Assembly: GCF_028622115.1 (NCBI RefSeq)
Contig: NZ_CP097263.1
Location: 5,270,001-5,334,000, forward strand
Length of the DNA stretch: 64,000 nucleotides
DNA from: Kutzneria chonburiensis
GTDB taxonomy: Bacteria > Actinomycetota > Actinomycetes > Mycobacteriales > Pseudonocardiaceae
Direction: 5' to 3'
Position 1 is the stretch's first letter. Every line of letters begins with the position of its first letter. Under the pieces are notes generated by a model that had not been told where the DNA came from, did no database searches, and was given only the letters and a program-made list of their open reading frames with translations. Position numbers and translations under genes: made by a program. This document shows, piece after piece, positions 1-7,520 of the stretch.

Positions 1-106
1 AGGTCACCGGCCGGAACGACACCGTTCCCGACTGTCAAGAGTCGAGCCGGACATGATACGCCTTCGCGCGGGATTGATGTCCACAATGGAATTGCGGCGT
101 GACGAT

Positions 107-1102
107 TCAGTCGCGCCGGGCCTTGCTCGGCTGGACCCGCTTCGGTTCTCCGGCCATCTTCGGATAATCGGGCGGATAGGGCATCTCGCCGCGGTCGTCG
201 GCCGCGTACCAGTCCAGCAGGCGTTCGATGCCGTGCGCCTGGTCGTCGATGCCCTCGAGCGCGTCACCGTGCTCGGCCAGCCAGCCCGGCGCCGTCAGCA
301 CGTCGAAGTCGTTCGGGTCGACCGTCGGCAGCTTCTCCCAGGTCAGCGGCATCGACACGGTGGCCCTCGGGGTTCCTCGCACCGACCAGGCCGAGGCGAT
401 CGTCCGGTCGCGGGCCGCCTGGTTGTAGTCCAGGAAGACCCGCTCGCCCCGCTCTTCCTTCCACCAGGCCGTCGTCGCCTTGTCCGGCAGCCGGCGCTCC
501 ACCTCGCGGCCCAGCGCGATCACCGCGTGCCGGACGTCGATGAAGTCCCACTCCGGCCGAATCCTGGTGAGCACGTGGATCCCGCGCCCGCCCGAGGTCT
601 TCGGGAAGGCCGTCATGCCCAGCTCGTCGAGGACCTCCCGCAGCGTCAGCGCCACCTCCACCGCGTCCGCGAAGTCCGTGCCCGGCTGTGGATCCAGGTC
701 GATGCGCAGCTCGTCCGGCCGGTCGACGTCACTGCGCCGCACCGGCCACGGGTGGAAGTCGAACGTGCCCAGGTTCGCCGCCCAGGCCAGCACCGCCGGC
801 TCCGTCGGGCACACCTCGTCCGCCGTGCGCCCCGAGGGGAAGGTGATCTTCGCCGTCTGCACCCACTCCGGCGCGCCTTTGGGGATCCGCTTGGCGTAGA
901 ACGCTTCCCCCGTCACCCCGTCCACGTACCGCTTCAGCGTCGTCGGCCGGTCCCCCACCGCCCGCAGCAGCGGCTCGGCGACCTGGAGGTAGTACTCCAC
1001 CACCTGCCGCTTGGTGATGCCCCGGTCCGGGAAGTACACCTTGCCCGGGCTCGACACCCGAACGGTGCGCTCCCCCACCTGCAACTCGATCGCCTCGGCC
1101 AC
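107..1102 (-). CDS. Stand-alone LigD-type NHEJ polymerase domain protein
   Basis: The 331-residue product matches the polymerase (primase-like) domain of bacterial LigD, which fills gaps and adds nucleotides at double-strand breaks during Ku-dependent end joining. The metal-binding DLDP motif is at residues 135-138 (Asp135, Asp137), SGGRGIHV follows at 170-177, and FLDYNQ supplies the third acidic residue near 225. The length equals one polymerase domain: there is no ligase or phosphoesterase domain here, and neither Ku nor a ligase is nearby, so partners must be elsewhere. It lies downstream of the TetR gene on the same strand, separated by a large inverted repeat. Confidence 0.9.
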   Translation of the reverse strand: MAEAIELQVGERTVRVSSPGKVYFPDRGITKRQVVEYYLQVAEPLLRAVGDRPTTLKRYVDGVTGEAFYAKRIPKGAPEWVQTAKITFPSGRTADEVCPTEPAVLAWAANLGTFDFHPWPVRRSDVDRPDELRIDLDPQPGTDFADAVEVALTLREVLDELGMTAFPKTSGGRGIHVLTRIRPEWDFIDVRHAVIALGREVERRLPDKATTAWWKEERGERVFLDYNQAARDRTIASAWSVRGTPRATVSMPLTWEKLPTVDPNDFDVLTAPGWLAEHGDALEGIDDQAHGIERLLDWYAADDRGEMPYPPDYPKMAGEPKRVQPSKARRD

Positions 1103-1123
1103 GCCAGCACCCTATGCCGCCCA

Positions 1124-1239
1124 CGCGAGTCACGCTCTCGGGCAGGAGAGTTCCGTCCTCGGGCCCACCCGCCCAGCCAGCACCCGCACTACTTGCCCGA
1201 GGGCGGAACTCGCCTCGGCGCCCGAGAGCGTGACTCGCG
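1124..1239. repeat. Nested long inverted repeat between tetR and the LigD-type gene
   Basis: A perfect 20-bp arm, cgcgagtcacgctctcgggc at 1124-1143, is matched by its reverse complement at 1220-1239. An inner pair of 16-bp arms (1149-1164 and 1195-1210) has one mismatch. Only about 30 bp separate the inner arms. The element starts 4 bp after the TetR stop codon (read on the minus strand) and shares the post-stop string CCCCCGCGAGTC with the element at 32923-33011. It is probably a transcription terminator for the TetR gene, but it is much larger than a usual one. Confidence 0.75.
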
Positions 1240-1243
1240 GGGG

Positions 1244-1864
1244 TCACACCACCTCATGCTTCGCGTCCAATGTGGTCAGCAACCCTTCCAGCGCCAGCTC
1301 GAAGCTGTCCTCATCCACTTCCTCGGCGTGCTCCCGCAACAGGTGCGCCTGATTCAGGTGCGGATACCGCTCCACGTACAGCTGGGCGTCGTCGGAGAAG
1401 CCGGCCGCGAAGGAGCTCGTCGCCGCGCCGATCACGATGTACTTCACCGCCGCGCCGATCATGGTCGCCTCCCGCGGCGGCCAGCCGGCGCCGACCAGGC
1501 CGCCGTGCACGGCGTCGGCCATGCGCAGGGAGGCGTCGCGGCGGGCCGGACCGCGGGCGACGAACGGGACCATGTTGGGGTGCTCGGCCAGCGCGGCCCG
1601 GTAGGACCGGGCCCAGCGGACCACCCCCGGCCGCCAGCCCTCGTCGAATCCGCTGACGTCGACCCGGCCGATGATCTCGTTGGCCACGTCGTGGAGCAGG
1701 TCGTCCTTGGTCGGCACATGGCTGTACAGGGACGCGGCCTGGACGCCGAGCTCGGCCGCCAGTTTGCGCATGGACAGCGCCTCGAGGCCGTCGCGGTCGA
1801 CCAGCGCCAGCGCCGTGGCGCGGATGCGGGTCGGGCTGAGGATCGGGGTGTGCGGTCTTGGCAT
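1244..1864 (-). CDS. TetR/AcrR family transcriptional regulator
   Basis: A 206-residue protein with an N-terminal TetR helix-turn-helix (about residues 10-50, including LSMRKLAAELGVQAASLYSH) and a longer C-terminal ligand domain of the tetracycline-repressor class. It is divergent from the acyl-CoA dehydrogenase gene, with only 63 bp between the two starts. That gap holds a 23-bp near-palindrome, so the simplest reading is a repressor of itself and of the neighbouring acyl-CoA dehydrogenase/hydratase pair, perhaps responding to an acyl-CoA. The ligand is inferred from context, not visible in the sequence. Confidence 0.88.
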   Translation of the reverse strand: MPRPHTPILSPTRIRATALALVDRDGLEALSMRKLAAELGVQAASLYSHVPTKDDLLHDVANEIIGRVDVSGFDEGWRPGVVRWARSYRAALAEHPNMVPFVARGPARRDASLRMADAVHGGLVGAGWPPREATMIGAAVKYIVIGAATSSFAAGFSDDAQLYVERYPHLNQAHLLREHAEEVDEDSFELALEGLLTTLDAKHEVV

Positions 1865-1886
1865 GGCGACCTCCTGCGGCGTACAT

Positions 1887-1909
1887 TAAAACTAACAGTG
1901 TTCGGTTTA
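1887..1909. promoter_or_regulatory. Candidate TetR operator
   Basis: A 23-bp near-palindrome with outer arms taaaac and ggttta and inner halves aac/gtt. Only two base pairs and the central base break the symmetry. It lies in the 63-bp divergent gap between the TetR and acyl-CoA dehydrogenase starts and is conspicuously AT-rich for this genome, so it probably overlaps promoter elements. Confidence 0.65.
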
Positions 1910-1927
1910 GTCGGGAAGGGACGCGCG

Positions 1928-3097
1928 GTGGACTTCTCACTCAGCGACGAGCAGCGGGAGATCAGGGACTGGGTGCGCACCTTCGTGCGCAAGGAGGTCA
2001 TGCCGCTGGAACCCGAGGTGCTGCGGCGCGAGCGCGCCGGCCAGCGCGGGTTCACCGCGGAGGAGTCGCGGGCCCTCCAGCTCAAGGCCAAGGAGGCCGG
2101 CTTCTGGGGCGTGCTCACGCCGCAGGAGCACGGCGGCATGGGCCTCGACGCCGTCACCGCCGCGCTGATCGAGGCCGAGCTCGGCCGCTCCTTCGTGCCG
2201 TTCTACCTCGGCGGCAAGGCCGACAACATCCTGTTCCACGCCAACGCGGAGCAGCAGGCCCGCTACCTCGTGCCGACCATCGCCGGCGACCGCAAGTCGT
2301 GCTTCGCGATCACCGAGCCCGGCGCCGGCTCGGACGCCCGCAACATCCGCACCACCGCCCGCAAGGACGGCAACGAGTGGGTGATCAACGGCGAGAAGAC
2401 GTTCATCACCGGCGGCAACGAGGCCGACTTCGTGATGGTCTTTGCCGTGACGGACAAGGACAAAGGTGCCGACGGCGGCGTCACCTGCTTCCTCGCCGAC
2501 CGTGACATGGGCTGGAAGTCCGAGTACATCGACACCATGGGCGAGTGGGGCCCGGCGTCGCTGATCTTCGAGGACGTGCGGGTGCCCGAGGAGAACATCC
2601 TCGGCGAGGTCGGGCAGGGTTTCCGGCTGGCCATGCAGTGGATCGGCCAGGGCCGCTACCTGCTGCCGGCGCGGGCCATCGGGGCCACCGAGCGGCTGGT
2701 CGAGATGGCCATCGAGCAGAGCAAGAGCCGCGTCACCTTCGGCCAGCCCATCGCCGAGCGGCAGGCCATCCAGTGGATGATCGCCGACTCCGCGGTGGAG
2801 ATCGAGGCGCTGCGCTGGCTGGTGCTGCACGCCGCGTGGCAGGTCGACCAGGGCGTCGACTCGCGGCAGGCGCAGTCCATGGCCAAGCTGTACGGCGGCG
2901 TGAAGGCCAACGAGATCGTCGACCGGGTGCTGCAGATCCACGGCGGCATGGGGTACACGCGGGAGCTGCCGGTCGAGCGGTGGTACCGGGAGCTGCGGCT
3001 GCTGCGCATCTACGAGGGCACCGACGAGATCCAGCGTCGGACCATCGCGCGCAACCTGCTCAAGGGGCACGCCAGGGTGGGCGGCTTCCTCGGGTGA
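1928..3097 (+). CDS. Acyl-CoA dehydrogenase
   Basis: A 389-residue flavin-dependent acyl-CoA dehydrogenase, catalysing alpha,beta-dehydrogenation of acyl-CoA. It has the N-terminal helical domain, the middle beta domain with CFAITEPGAGSD, and the C-terminal helical domain ending in the IYEGTDEIQRRTIARNLL signature. Glu363 in YEGT is at the usual catalytic-base position. The reading frame is open for a long way upstream, but the family alignment begins at the GTG at 1928 (VDFSLSDEQREIRDWV), just past the TetR operator. The next gene overlaps its stop by 4 bp (GTGA), so the two are co-translated. Confidence 0.93.
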   Translation: MDFSLSDEQREIRDWVRTFVRKEVMPLEPEVLRRERAGQRGFTAEESRALQLKAKEAGFWGVLTPQEHGGMGLDAVTAALIEAELGRSFVPFYLGGKADNILFHANAEQQARYLVPTIAGDRKSCFAITEPGAGSDARNIRTTARKDGNEWVINGEKTFITGGNEADFVMVFAVTDKDKGADGGVTCFLADRDMGWKSEYIDTMGEWGPASLIFEDVRVPEENILGEVGQGFRLAMQWIGQGRYLLPARAIGATERLVEMAIEQSKSRVTFGQPIAERQAIQWMIADSAVEIEALRWLVLHAAWQVDQGVDSRQAQSMAKLYGGVKANEIVDRVLQIHGGMGYTRELPVERWYRELRLLRIYEGTDEIQRRTIARNLLKGHARVGGFLG

Positions 3098-3906
3098 TCG
3101 ACTTCGACATCCTCGGCGTCGTCGAGGGTCCGTGGCGCAAGTCGTGGACCTCCGACGACGCCTTGCGTTACGCCGTCGGCGTCGGGGCCGGCGAGTTGGC
3201 CTTCGCCACCGAGAACTCGTTCGGCGTCGCGCAGCAGGCCTTGCCGACGATGGCGTTGGCACTGACCCATTTCACCGAGCCCGCCCAGGTCTTCGGCGAC
3301 GTCGACCTGACCCGGGTGCTGCACGCCGAGCAGTCTTTGGTGCTGCACCGGCCTTTCCCCGTTTCCGGGTCGATCGAGGTCCGCCGCCAGGTCACCGACA
3401 TCTTCGACAAGGGCTCCGGCGCGTTGATCGTCAGCCGCGTCGACGCCGCTGGCCCGTTGTTTTCCGCCGTATCCTCGGCTTTCCTGCTCGGCGAGGGCGG
3501 TTTCGGCGGCTCCCGCGGGCCTTCTTCCCGGGCTCCCATGCCTTCCCGCCCCGCCGACCGCCGTCTGGAGTTCGCCACCGCTTCGAACCAGGCGTTGATC
3601 TACCGCCTGTCCGGTGATCGCAATCCCTTGCACAGCGACCCTTCTTTCGCCGCCCGTGGCGGCCTACCGCGGCCCATCCTGCACGGCTTGTGCACCTTCG
3701 GCATCACTTGCCGTCTGCTCATCGGCGCTTTCGCCCACGGCGACGCCCATCGCGTCACCGGCATCTCCAGCCGCTTCACCGCCCCCGTCTTCCCCGGCGA
3801 CACCCTCCTCGTCGACGCTTGGCTCGACGGCGACACCGTCGCCTTCCGCACCAGCACCTCCGCCGGCACCGTCATCGACAACGGACGCCTGTCCCTTCTA
3901 GGGTGA
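3094..3906 (+). CDS. MaoC-type double-hotdog enoyl-CoA hydratase
   Basis: About 270 residues from the GTG at 3094, which overlaps the acyl-CoA dehydrogenase stop. The C-terminal half carries the (R)-specific hydratase motif YRLSGDRNPLHSDP, with the Asp/His catalytic pair at Asp175 and His180, and then GLPRPILHGL. The N-terminal half looks like a degenerate hotdog fold, the arrangement of peroxisomal-type hydratase 2 and PaaZ-like proteins. It would hydrate the enoyl-CoA made by the preceding dehydrogenase. Substrate chain length cannot be read from the sequence. Confidence 0.88.
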   Translation: MIDFDILGVVEGPWRKSWTSDDALRYAVGVGAGELAFATENSFGVAQQALPTMALALTHFTEPAQVFGDVDLTRVLHAEQSLVLHRPFPVSGSIEVRRQVTDIFDKGSGALIVSRVDAAGPLFSAVSSAFLLGEGGFGGSRGPSSRAPMPSRPADRRLEFATASNQALIYRLSGDRNPLHSDPSFAARGGLPRPILHGLCTFGITCRLLIGAFAHGDAHRVTGISSRFTAPVFPGDTLLVDAWLDGDTVAFRTSTSAGTVIDNGRLSLLG

Positions 3907-4073
3907 TTTCCCCTCCCCGCCCGTGTGCGGACCGCTACCATCGAACGGCGCAGCGTCACCGCCCGGGGGAACCACCCGGCCGTGACTTGCGTCGGAGTAC
4001 CCGGTGGCCGGCGTTTCGTCGCCACCCACTCCGCAGGGTGCCGCGGGCACGAGGGGAAGAGGCACGAGACGCC

Positions 4074-4499
4074 ATGGGCGACCAGGCAACCGGGCAGGCG
4101 CAGACGCCGCCGAACGAGGTCAGGGGCTTCACGCGCAGCGAGGCCATCCAGGCCCTCGCCACCCACGTCTTCGGCGGCCCGCCGCCATCGGGTGGCAGGT
4201 TCACCATGGATGCGGACCAGCTCAACGACGCCATCAAGCAGTGGAACGACCTGCTCATCGAGCTGCGCAAGGACGTTGAGACGGGTCACGTGATGGCGAG
4301 TGTCAGTGCGGCGGGCAGTCCGCTCGACCAGGCAGGTAAGGCCTTTGTCGATGCCGCGAACGCATCCGGTGTCGCCTATCTGAAGGCCAACAAGGCTCAG
4401 CAGGACTTCGTAACCGAGTACATCACCAAGCTGACAGCCGTGAGAGACGGCCATGTCGAAGCCGACCAGACCGGTGCCGACCATCTCAAGAAGGCGTGA
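4074..4499 (+). CDS. Small helical protein at the head of an ESX accessory cassette
   Basis: A 141-residue, Ala/Gln-rich, probably helical protein with no signal peptide. I chose the ATG at 4074, preceded by a purine-rich GAGGGGAAGAGG site. I do not recognise a named domain. The segment around AIKQWNDLLIELRKDVE looks like one arm of a WXG100-like helical hairpin. It sits 10 bp before a DUF3558 lipoprotein, then a PPE-like gene and an EspG-like gene, so it may be the small partner secreted with the PPE-like protein. That role is inferred from gene order. Confidence 0.6.
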   Translation: MGDQATGQAQTPPNEVRGFTRSEAIQALATHVFGGPPPSGGRFTMDADQLNDAIKQWNDLLIELRKDVETGHVMASVSAAGSPLDQAGKAFVDAANASGVAYLKANKAQQDFVTEYITKLTAVRDGHVEADQTGADHLKKA

Positions 4500-4509
4500 G
4501 GAACTGCCA

Positions 4510-5145
4510 GTGCGTCACCACACCTTGAAGATCGGCTTCGTCGCTGCGGCGCTTATAGCGGTCGCAACGGCCTGCTCGACGCCGCCATCGGTCGGTGGCA
4601 CGCCCGCGCCGCAGACCACCGGGGTCAATGCCGAGGGCAAGTTGCCGTCCGGTGCCCCCCACGTGGCGAAACCACTCGACGTTTCGCGCGCACAAGCCAC
4701 ACCTTGCATCACATTGACCGCTGCACAGATCTCCGCCCTCGGTATTGTCGCCACCGGAAAATCCAGTCAATCCGCCGTCGGCCCCGCCTGCGATTGGGCG
4801 GACACATCAGCGACCCCGTCACCCATGAGCATCGGCATCCGCTTCGTCACCAACAGCACGGGCGGCCTCAGCTCGCTCTATGTTCAGGCCGAGTCGCTCA
4901 AGAAAGTCGGCGGCTACTTCGAGCCCATTGACCCGATTCAGGGATATCCGGCCCTGCTGTACTCCCAGTACGACGACCGGAAGGCTCGGACGAACGCCGG
5001 TTGCAACCTGGGCATCGGGGTCAGCGACACGCTCCAGATCGCCGTCGGCGTCGTCGTTGGAGCCCCCTCTTCGCAGTCCGATCCGTGCACGATCGACAAG
5101 AAAGCCGCCGACATGATCATGACCAATCTGAAGGCGGGGTCGTGA
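4510..5145 (+). CDS. DUF3558 family lipoprotein
   Basis: From the GTG at 4510 (GAGG site 8 bp upstream) the product is 211 residues. A short basic start (VRHHTLK), a hydrophobic segment and the lipobox VATAC predict a cell-surface lipoprotein. The body has paired Cys residues and the CDW and NLGIGV segments seen in DUF3558, a family of actinobacterial lipoproteins of unknown function often found beside PPE/EspG genes. Its stop overlaps the start of the PPE-like gene by one base (TGATG). Confidence 0.8.
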   Translation: MRHHTLKIGFVAAALIAVATACSTPPSVGGTPAPQTTGVNAEGKLPSGAPHVAKPLDVSRAQATPCITLTAAQISALGIVATGKSSQSAVGPACDWADTSATPSPMSIGIRFVTNSTGGLSSLYVQAESLKKVGGYFEPIDPIQGYPALLYSQYDDRKARTNAGCNLGIGVSDTLQIAVGVVVGAPSSQSDPCTIDKKAADMIMTNLKAGS

Positions 5146-6407
5146 TGGGAACACTTGGACCGGGCGATATCCACAATGCCCTGACTCAGGGGCCTGGCAC
5201 TGACAGTTTCCAGTTGGCCAAGCAGGCCTCGAATTCGCTGGCGGCCTCTCATCAGGAGCGGGAGAGCCAGGCTATGGCGCTGGTGATGAAGATGGGCTCC
5301 GCCTGGACGGGGGATGCTTCCGAGGCGGCGCAGGCGGGGGCGGCGCCGTTGTTGCGGGCGTTTCGGGATGGGCAGGAGGCGCTGTCGACGCATCAAGATC
5401 TGATGGGGCGGCAGACGGAGTCGTTCGGGGTGGCCAAGACGAGCGTGCACGACGTGCCGAACCAACCGCCGTCGGCGTCGTTCGGGGACATGGTGAGCGA
5501 CGCGAGCGGGGTGAGCCTGTTCACGGGCGGCGGCTACCTGAACAAGGTGCAGGACTGGTCGGAGAAGGCCAACGCGAACGTGGCGGCCTACTCGAACTAC
5601 GCGAACGCGAGCACGTACAACCGGGCGAACATGCCGAACGAGTACGGGGATCCGAGCGGGTCGAGCTCGGATGTGGCGCTGGCGTCCCAGCAACCGGGGC
5701 CGAACGGGCCGGGGCCGGGGGGACCGAGCGGGGTGCACGAGCCGGGAGGCACGGGCGGACCGAACGCGCCGGTGTCGCACTACAGCGGCGGACCGGGCTC
5801 GTCGCAATGGACGCCGAACGGCGTCGGAACGCCGGGGCCGGGAACGGGCAGCCTGCCGAACACGGGCACGGGATCGGGGACCACGAGCACCCAGGGCTGG
5901 CCGGGTGGACCGTCGACGCCGGGCACCGGCGGCGGCTGGCCCACGGGCGGCGGTCCAGGCGGTCCAGGCACGGGGCCGGGCACCGGAATGGGAGGCGGCG
6001 CTGACGGCGGTTTCCCGGGCGGAGGCGCGCCCTTCGGCGGAGGCGTGGGCGGATACGGCACAGACGGCAGTGGCAGCGCGGCCGGTGGGACAAGAGGCCT
6101 GCGTGGCGGTGGCATGGCCGGCACCGGAGGCGGCGGCACGGCCCGAGGTGGCGGCGTGGCCGAGGGCAAGGTCGGCCCGGGAGCCCGTGCCAGCACGGGA
6201 ATGCCGGGCGCGGGCGGTACGACGGTGGCGGCAGCACGGCCCGGCACGCCTGGCGCACAGGGTGCGAGCGGTATGCCCGGCGGGGCCCAAGGCCGCAAGG
6301 AGGAGGACAAGGAGCACAAGTCGGCGGCCTACCTGGAGGACGACTACTCCGACGAGCTCATCGGCGAACTCCCCCGCACCACACCGACGGTGATCGGCCT
6401 GGACTGA
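5145..6407 (+). CDS. PPE-domain-like ESX substrate with Gly/Pro-rich linker
   Basis: A 420-residue protein. The first 180 residues are helical, with a Trp-x-Gly turn (WTG at 54-56) and a VAAYSNYANASTYNRANMP segment like the end of a PPE domain. Residues from about 183 to 380 are a low-complexity Gly/Pro/Ser region, and the last 25 are acidic and conserved-looking. There is no N-terminal signal peptide, as expected for type VII substrates. A YxxxD motif (Tyr396-Asp400) lies in the C-terminal tail. The downstream EspG-like gene is the expected chaperone. Confidence 0.78.
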   Translation: MGTLGPGDIHNALTQGPGTDSFQLAKQASNSLAASHQERESQAMALVMKMGSAWTGDASEAAQAGAAPLLRAFRDGQEALSTHQDLMGRQTESFGVAKTSVHDVPNQPPSASFGDMVSDASGVSLFTGGGYLNKVQDWSEKANANVAAYSNYANASTYNRANMPNEYGDPSGSSSDVALASQQPGPNGPGPGGPSGVHEPGGTGGPNAPVSHYSGGPGSSQWTPNGVGTPGPGTGSLPNTGTGSGTTSTQGWPGGPSTPGTGGGWPTGGGPGGPGTGPGTGMGGGADGGFPGGGAPFGGGVGGYGTDGSGSAAGGTRGLRGGGMAGTGGGGTARGGGVAEGKVGPGARASTGMPGAGGTTVAAARPGTPGAQGASGMPGGAQGRKEEDKEHKSAAYLEDDYSDELIGELPRTTPTVIGLD

Positions 6408-6439
6408 CGGACAACACAAAGCTGACTGGGGGTTCGGCT

Positions 6440-6937
6440 GTGCTGAGAGAGCGCGTCGAGTTGTCGATGGATGCGCTGAAGGCGTTCTGGCGGTGGGAAG
6501 GCCACGACCGGATGCCGGCGGTGCTGGTGTCCACTGTGGAATGGATGGACGACGACAGCCGGCACGAGGCCGACCGGAGCGTGCTCGAAGAGCTGGCTGG
6601 ACGGGGCTTGCTGGCCGGCGGTGGGGTGCCGGAAGAGGTGCGGGCGACGTTTCATCTGCTGACCAGGCCGGAGTACGAGGTGTTCGGGTGGATCACCTCG
6701 CCACGAAAGACGACGGGGGTGCTGGCGGCGGCCGGCGCCAAAGAAGCCGCGCTGGTGGTTCGTGAAGGCGAAACGGCCTGGCTGTCGCCGATCCGGACGG
6801 ACGAAGTGGTCGAAGCGGTGGTGGCGCAACTGCCGGCGCTGCCAGCGGCTCACGGCCGCTCGATGAACGTGTGCGAAGCCGACTTCACCGGAGCCCGACC
6901 CCAGGAGGAAAGCGGCTGGAACGGCTTCAAGCCATGA
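6440..6937 (+). CDS. EspG-family ESX chaperone, N-terminal part (frameshifted)
   Basis: A 165-residue product beginning RERVELSMDALKAFWRWEG, the start of the EspG family of cytosolic chaperones that bind PPE substrates of type VII secretion. It carries the family's central beta-sheet segments (EVFGWITSP; ETAWLSPIRTDEVVEAVVAQ) but stops abruptly after WNGFKP, about two-thirds of the normal 250 residues. The remaining third continues in the -1 frame. One extra base in the string aagccatg (6929-6936) would restore a continuous GFKAMTEAHDVRALKALL reading, so a 1-bp deletion or an assembly error is likely. Confidence 0.75.
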   Translation: MLRERVELSMDALKAFWRWEGHDRMPAVLVSTVEWMDDDSRHEADRSVLEELAGRGLLAGGGVPEEVRATFHLLTRPEYEVFGWITSPRKTTGVLAAAGAKEAALVVREGETAWLSPIRTDEVVEAVVAQLPALPAAHGRSMNVCEADFTGARPQEESGWNGFKP

Positions 6938-7197
6938 CCGAAGCGCACGATGTGCGGGCGCTGAAGGCGTTGCTGGGAGAACCGGTGCTGGGAGTCAGCC
7001 AACTGTGGGCGGCGGCCCGCGGCACGGACGGCCGGCTGCACCAAGTGGAAACACCGCTGACCGTAAGGGATACGGCCGAAGGCCGCTGGCTCACGCAGAC
7101 CACGACGACGTCCGGCCAACGCTGGGCGACGGCGACCCCGGCCAGCCCACAGCTGCTGACCAACAAGCTGTACGAGACTCTCCGCAAACTCGGCTAA
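6934..7197 (+). CDS. EspG-family ESX chaperone, C-terminal part
   Basis: From the ATG at 6934 (ATGA overlap with the stop of the preceding frame) this encodes 87 residues. They correspond to the C-terminal third of EspG, with the LLGEPVLGVSQLWAAARG strand-helix unit and the final SGQRWATATPASPQLLTNKLYETLRKL. The overlap could allow coupled translation into two polypeptides, but the upstream extension of this frame and the family length argue for one ancestral gene broken by a frameshift. It ends tail-to-tail with the small gene on the other strand, with a 4-bp overlap. Confidence 0.7.
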   Translation: MTEAHDVRALKALLGEPVLGVSQLWAAARGTDGRLHQVETPLTVRDTAEGRWLTQTTTTSGQRWATATPASPQLLTNKLYETLRKLG

Positions 7198-7520
7198 CGA
7201 CGCCACCACGAACGACGTGGCGGCGCGAGATGTCCCTGTGCTACCAACCAAAGCCGGAAGCGTTCGGCGTCATCCCGCATCCGCACTTCGACGGTTTTGG
7301 GATGCCCCAAAGCAAACTCGGCGAACAACGGCCCGAACCGGTCGCCAAGCGCGTCGGCGAGGTCGGGCCGCAGGTGCCAAATAACCCTACGGCGCTTGGA
7401 CAACAGGGCATCGGCCTGCGCACGCAGCCGACCGGAATCAAAACCACTAGGCGCAGGCCCATCGGCCAACAGAGCGCGCAGCAACGAAGCCTGCTGGGCG
7501 GCGAGCTCCGAGCGGCTCAT
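7194..7520 (-). CDS. Small SCO6045-like protein, probable MNIO partner
   Basis: A 108-residue cytosolic protein starting [21 protein letters not shown], with a C-terminal [16 protein letters not shown] segment. It resembles the small hypothetical protein found next to DUF692 genes in streptomycetes (SCO6045-like). Its ATG overlaps the DUF692 stop by 4 bp, so the two are translationally coupled. MNIO enzymes of known pathways need a partner protein that binds the substrate. The Gln/Leu-rich helical start recalls the DUF2063 partner family. The partner role is inference from gene order and weak similarity. Confidence 0.7.
   Translation of the reverse strand: MSRSELAAQQASLLRALLADGPAPSGFDSGRLRAQADALLSKRRRVIWHLRPDLADALGDRFGPLFAEFALGHPKTVEVRMRDDAERFRLWLVAQGHLAPPRRSWWRR

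Noticed and set aside
53-1927. Open frame extending upstream of the acyl-CoA dehydrogenase for 625 codons
   Set aside because: It runs antisense to the LigD-type and TetR genes, is Arg/Pro/His-rich, and has no family character. The real protein starts at the GTG at 1928.
6925-6940. Programmed -1 frameshift in the EspG-like gene
   Set aside because: No slippery heptamer or downstream structure is evident. A one-base deletion or assembly error is simpler.
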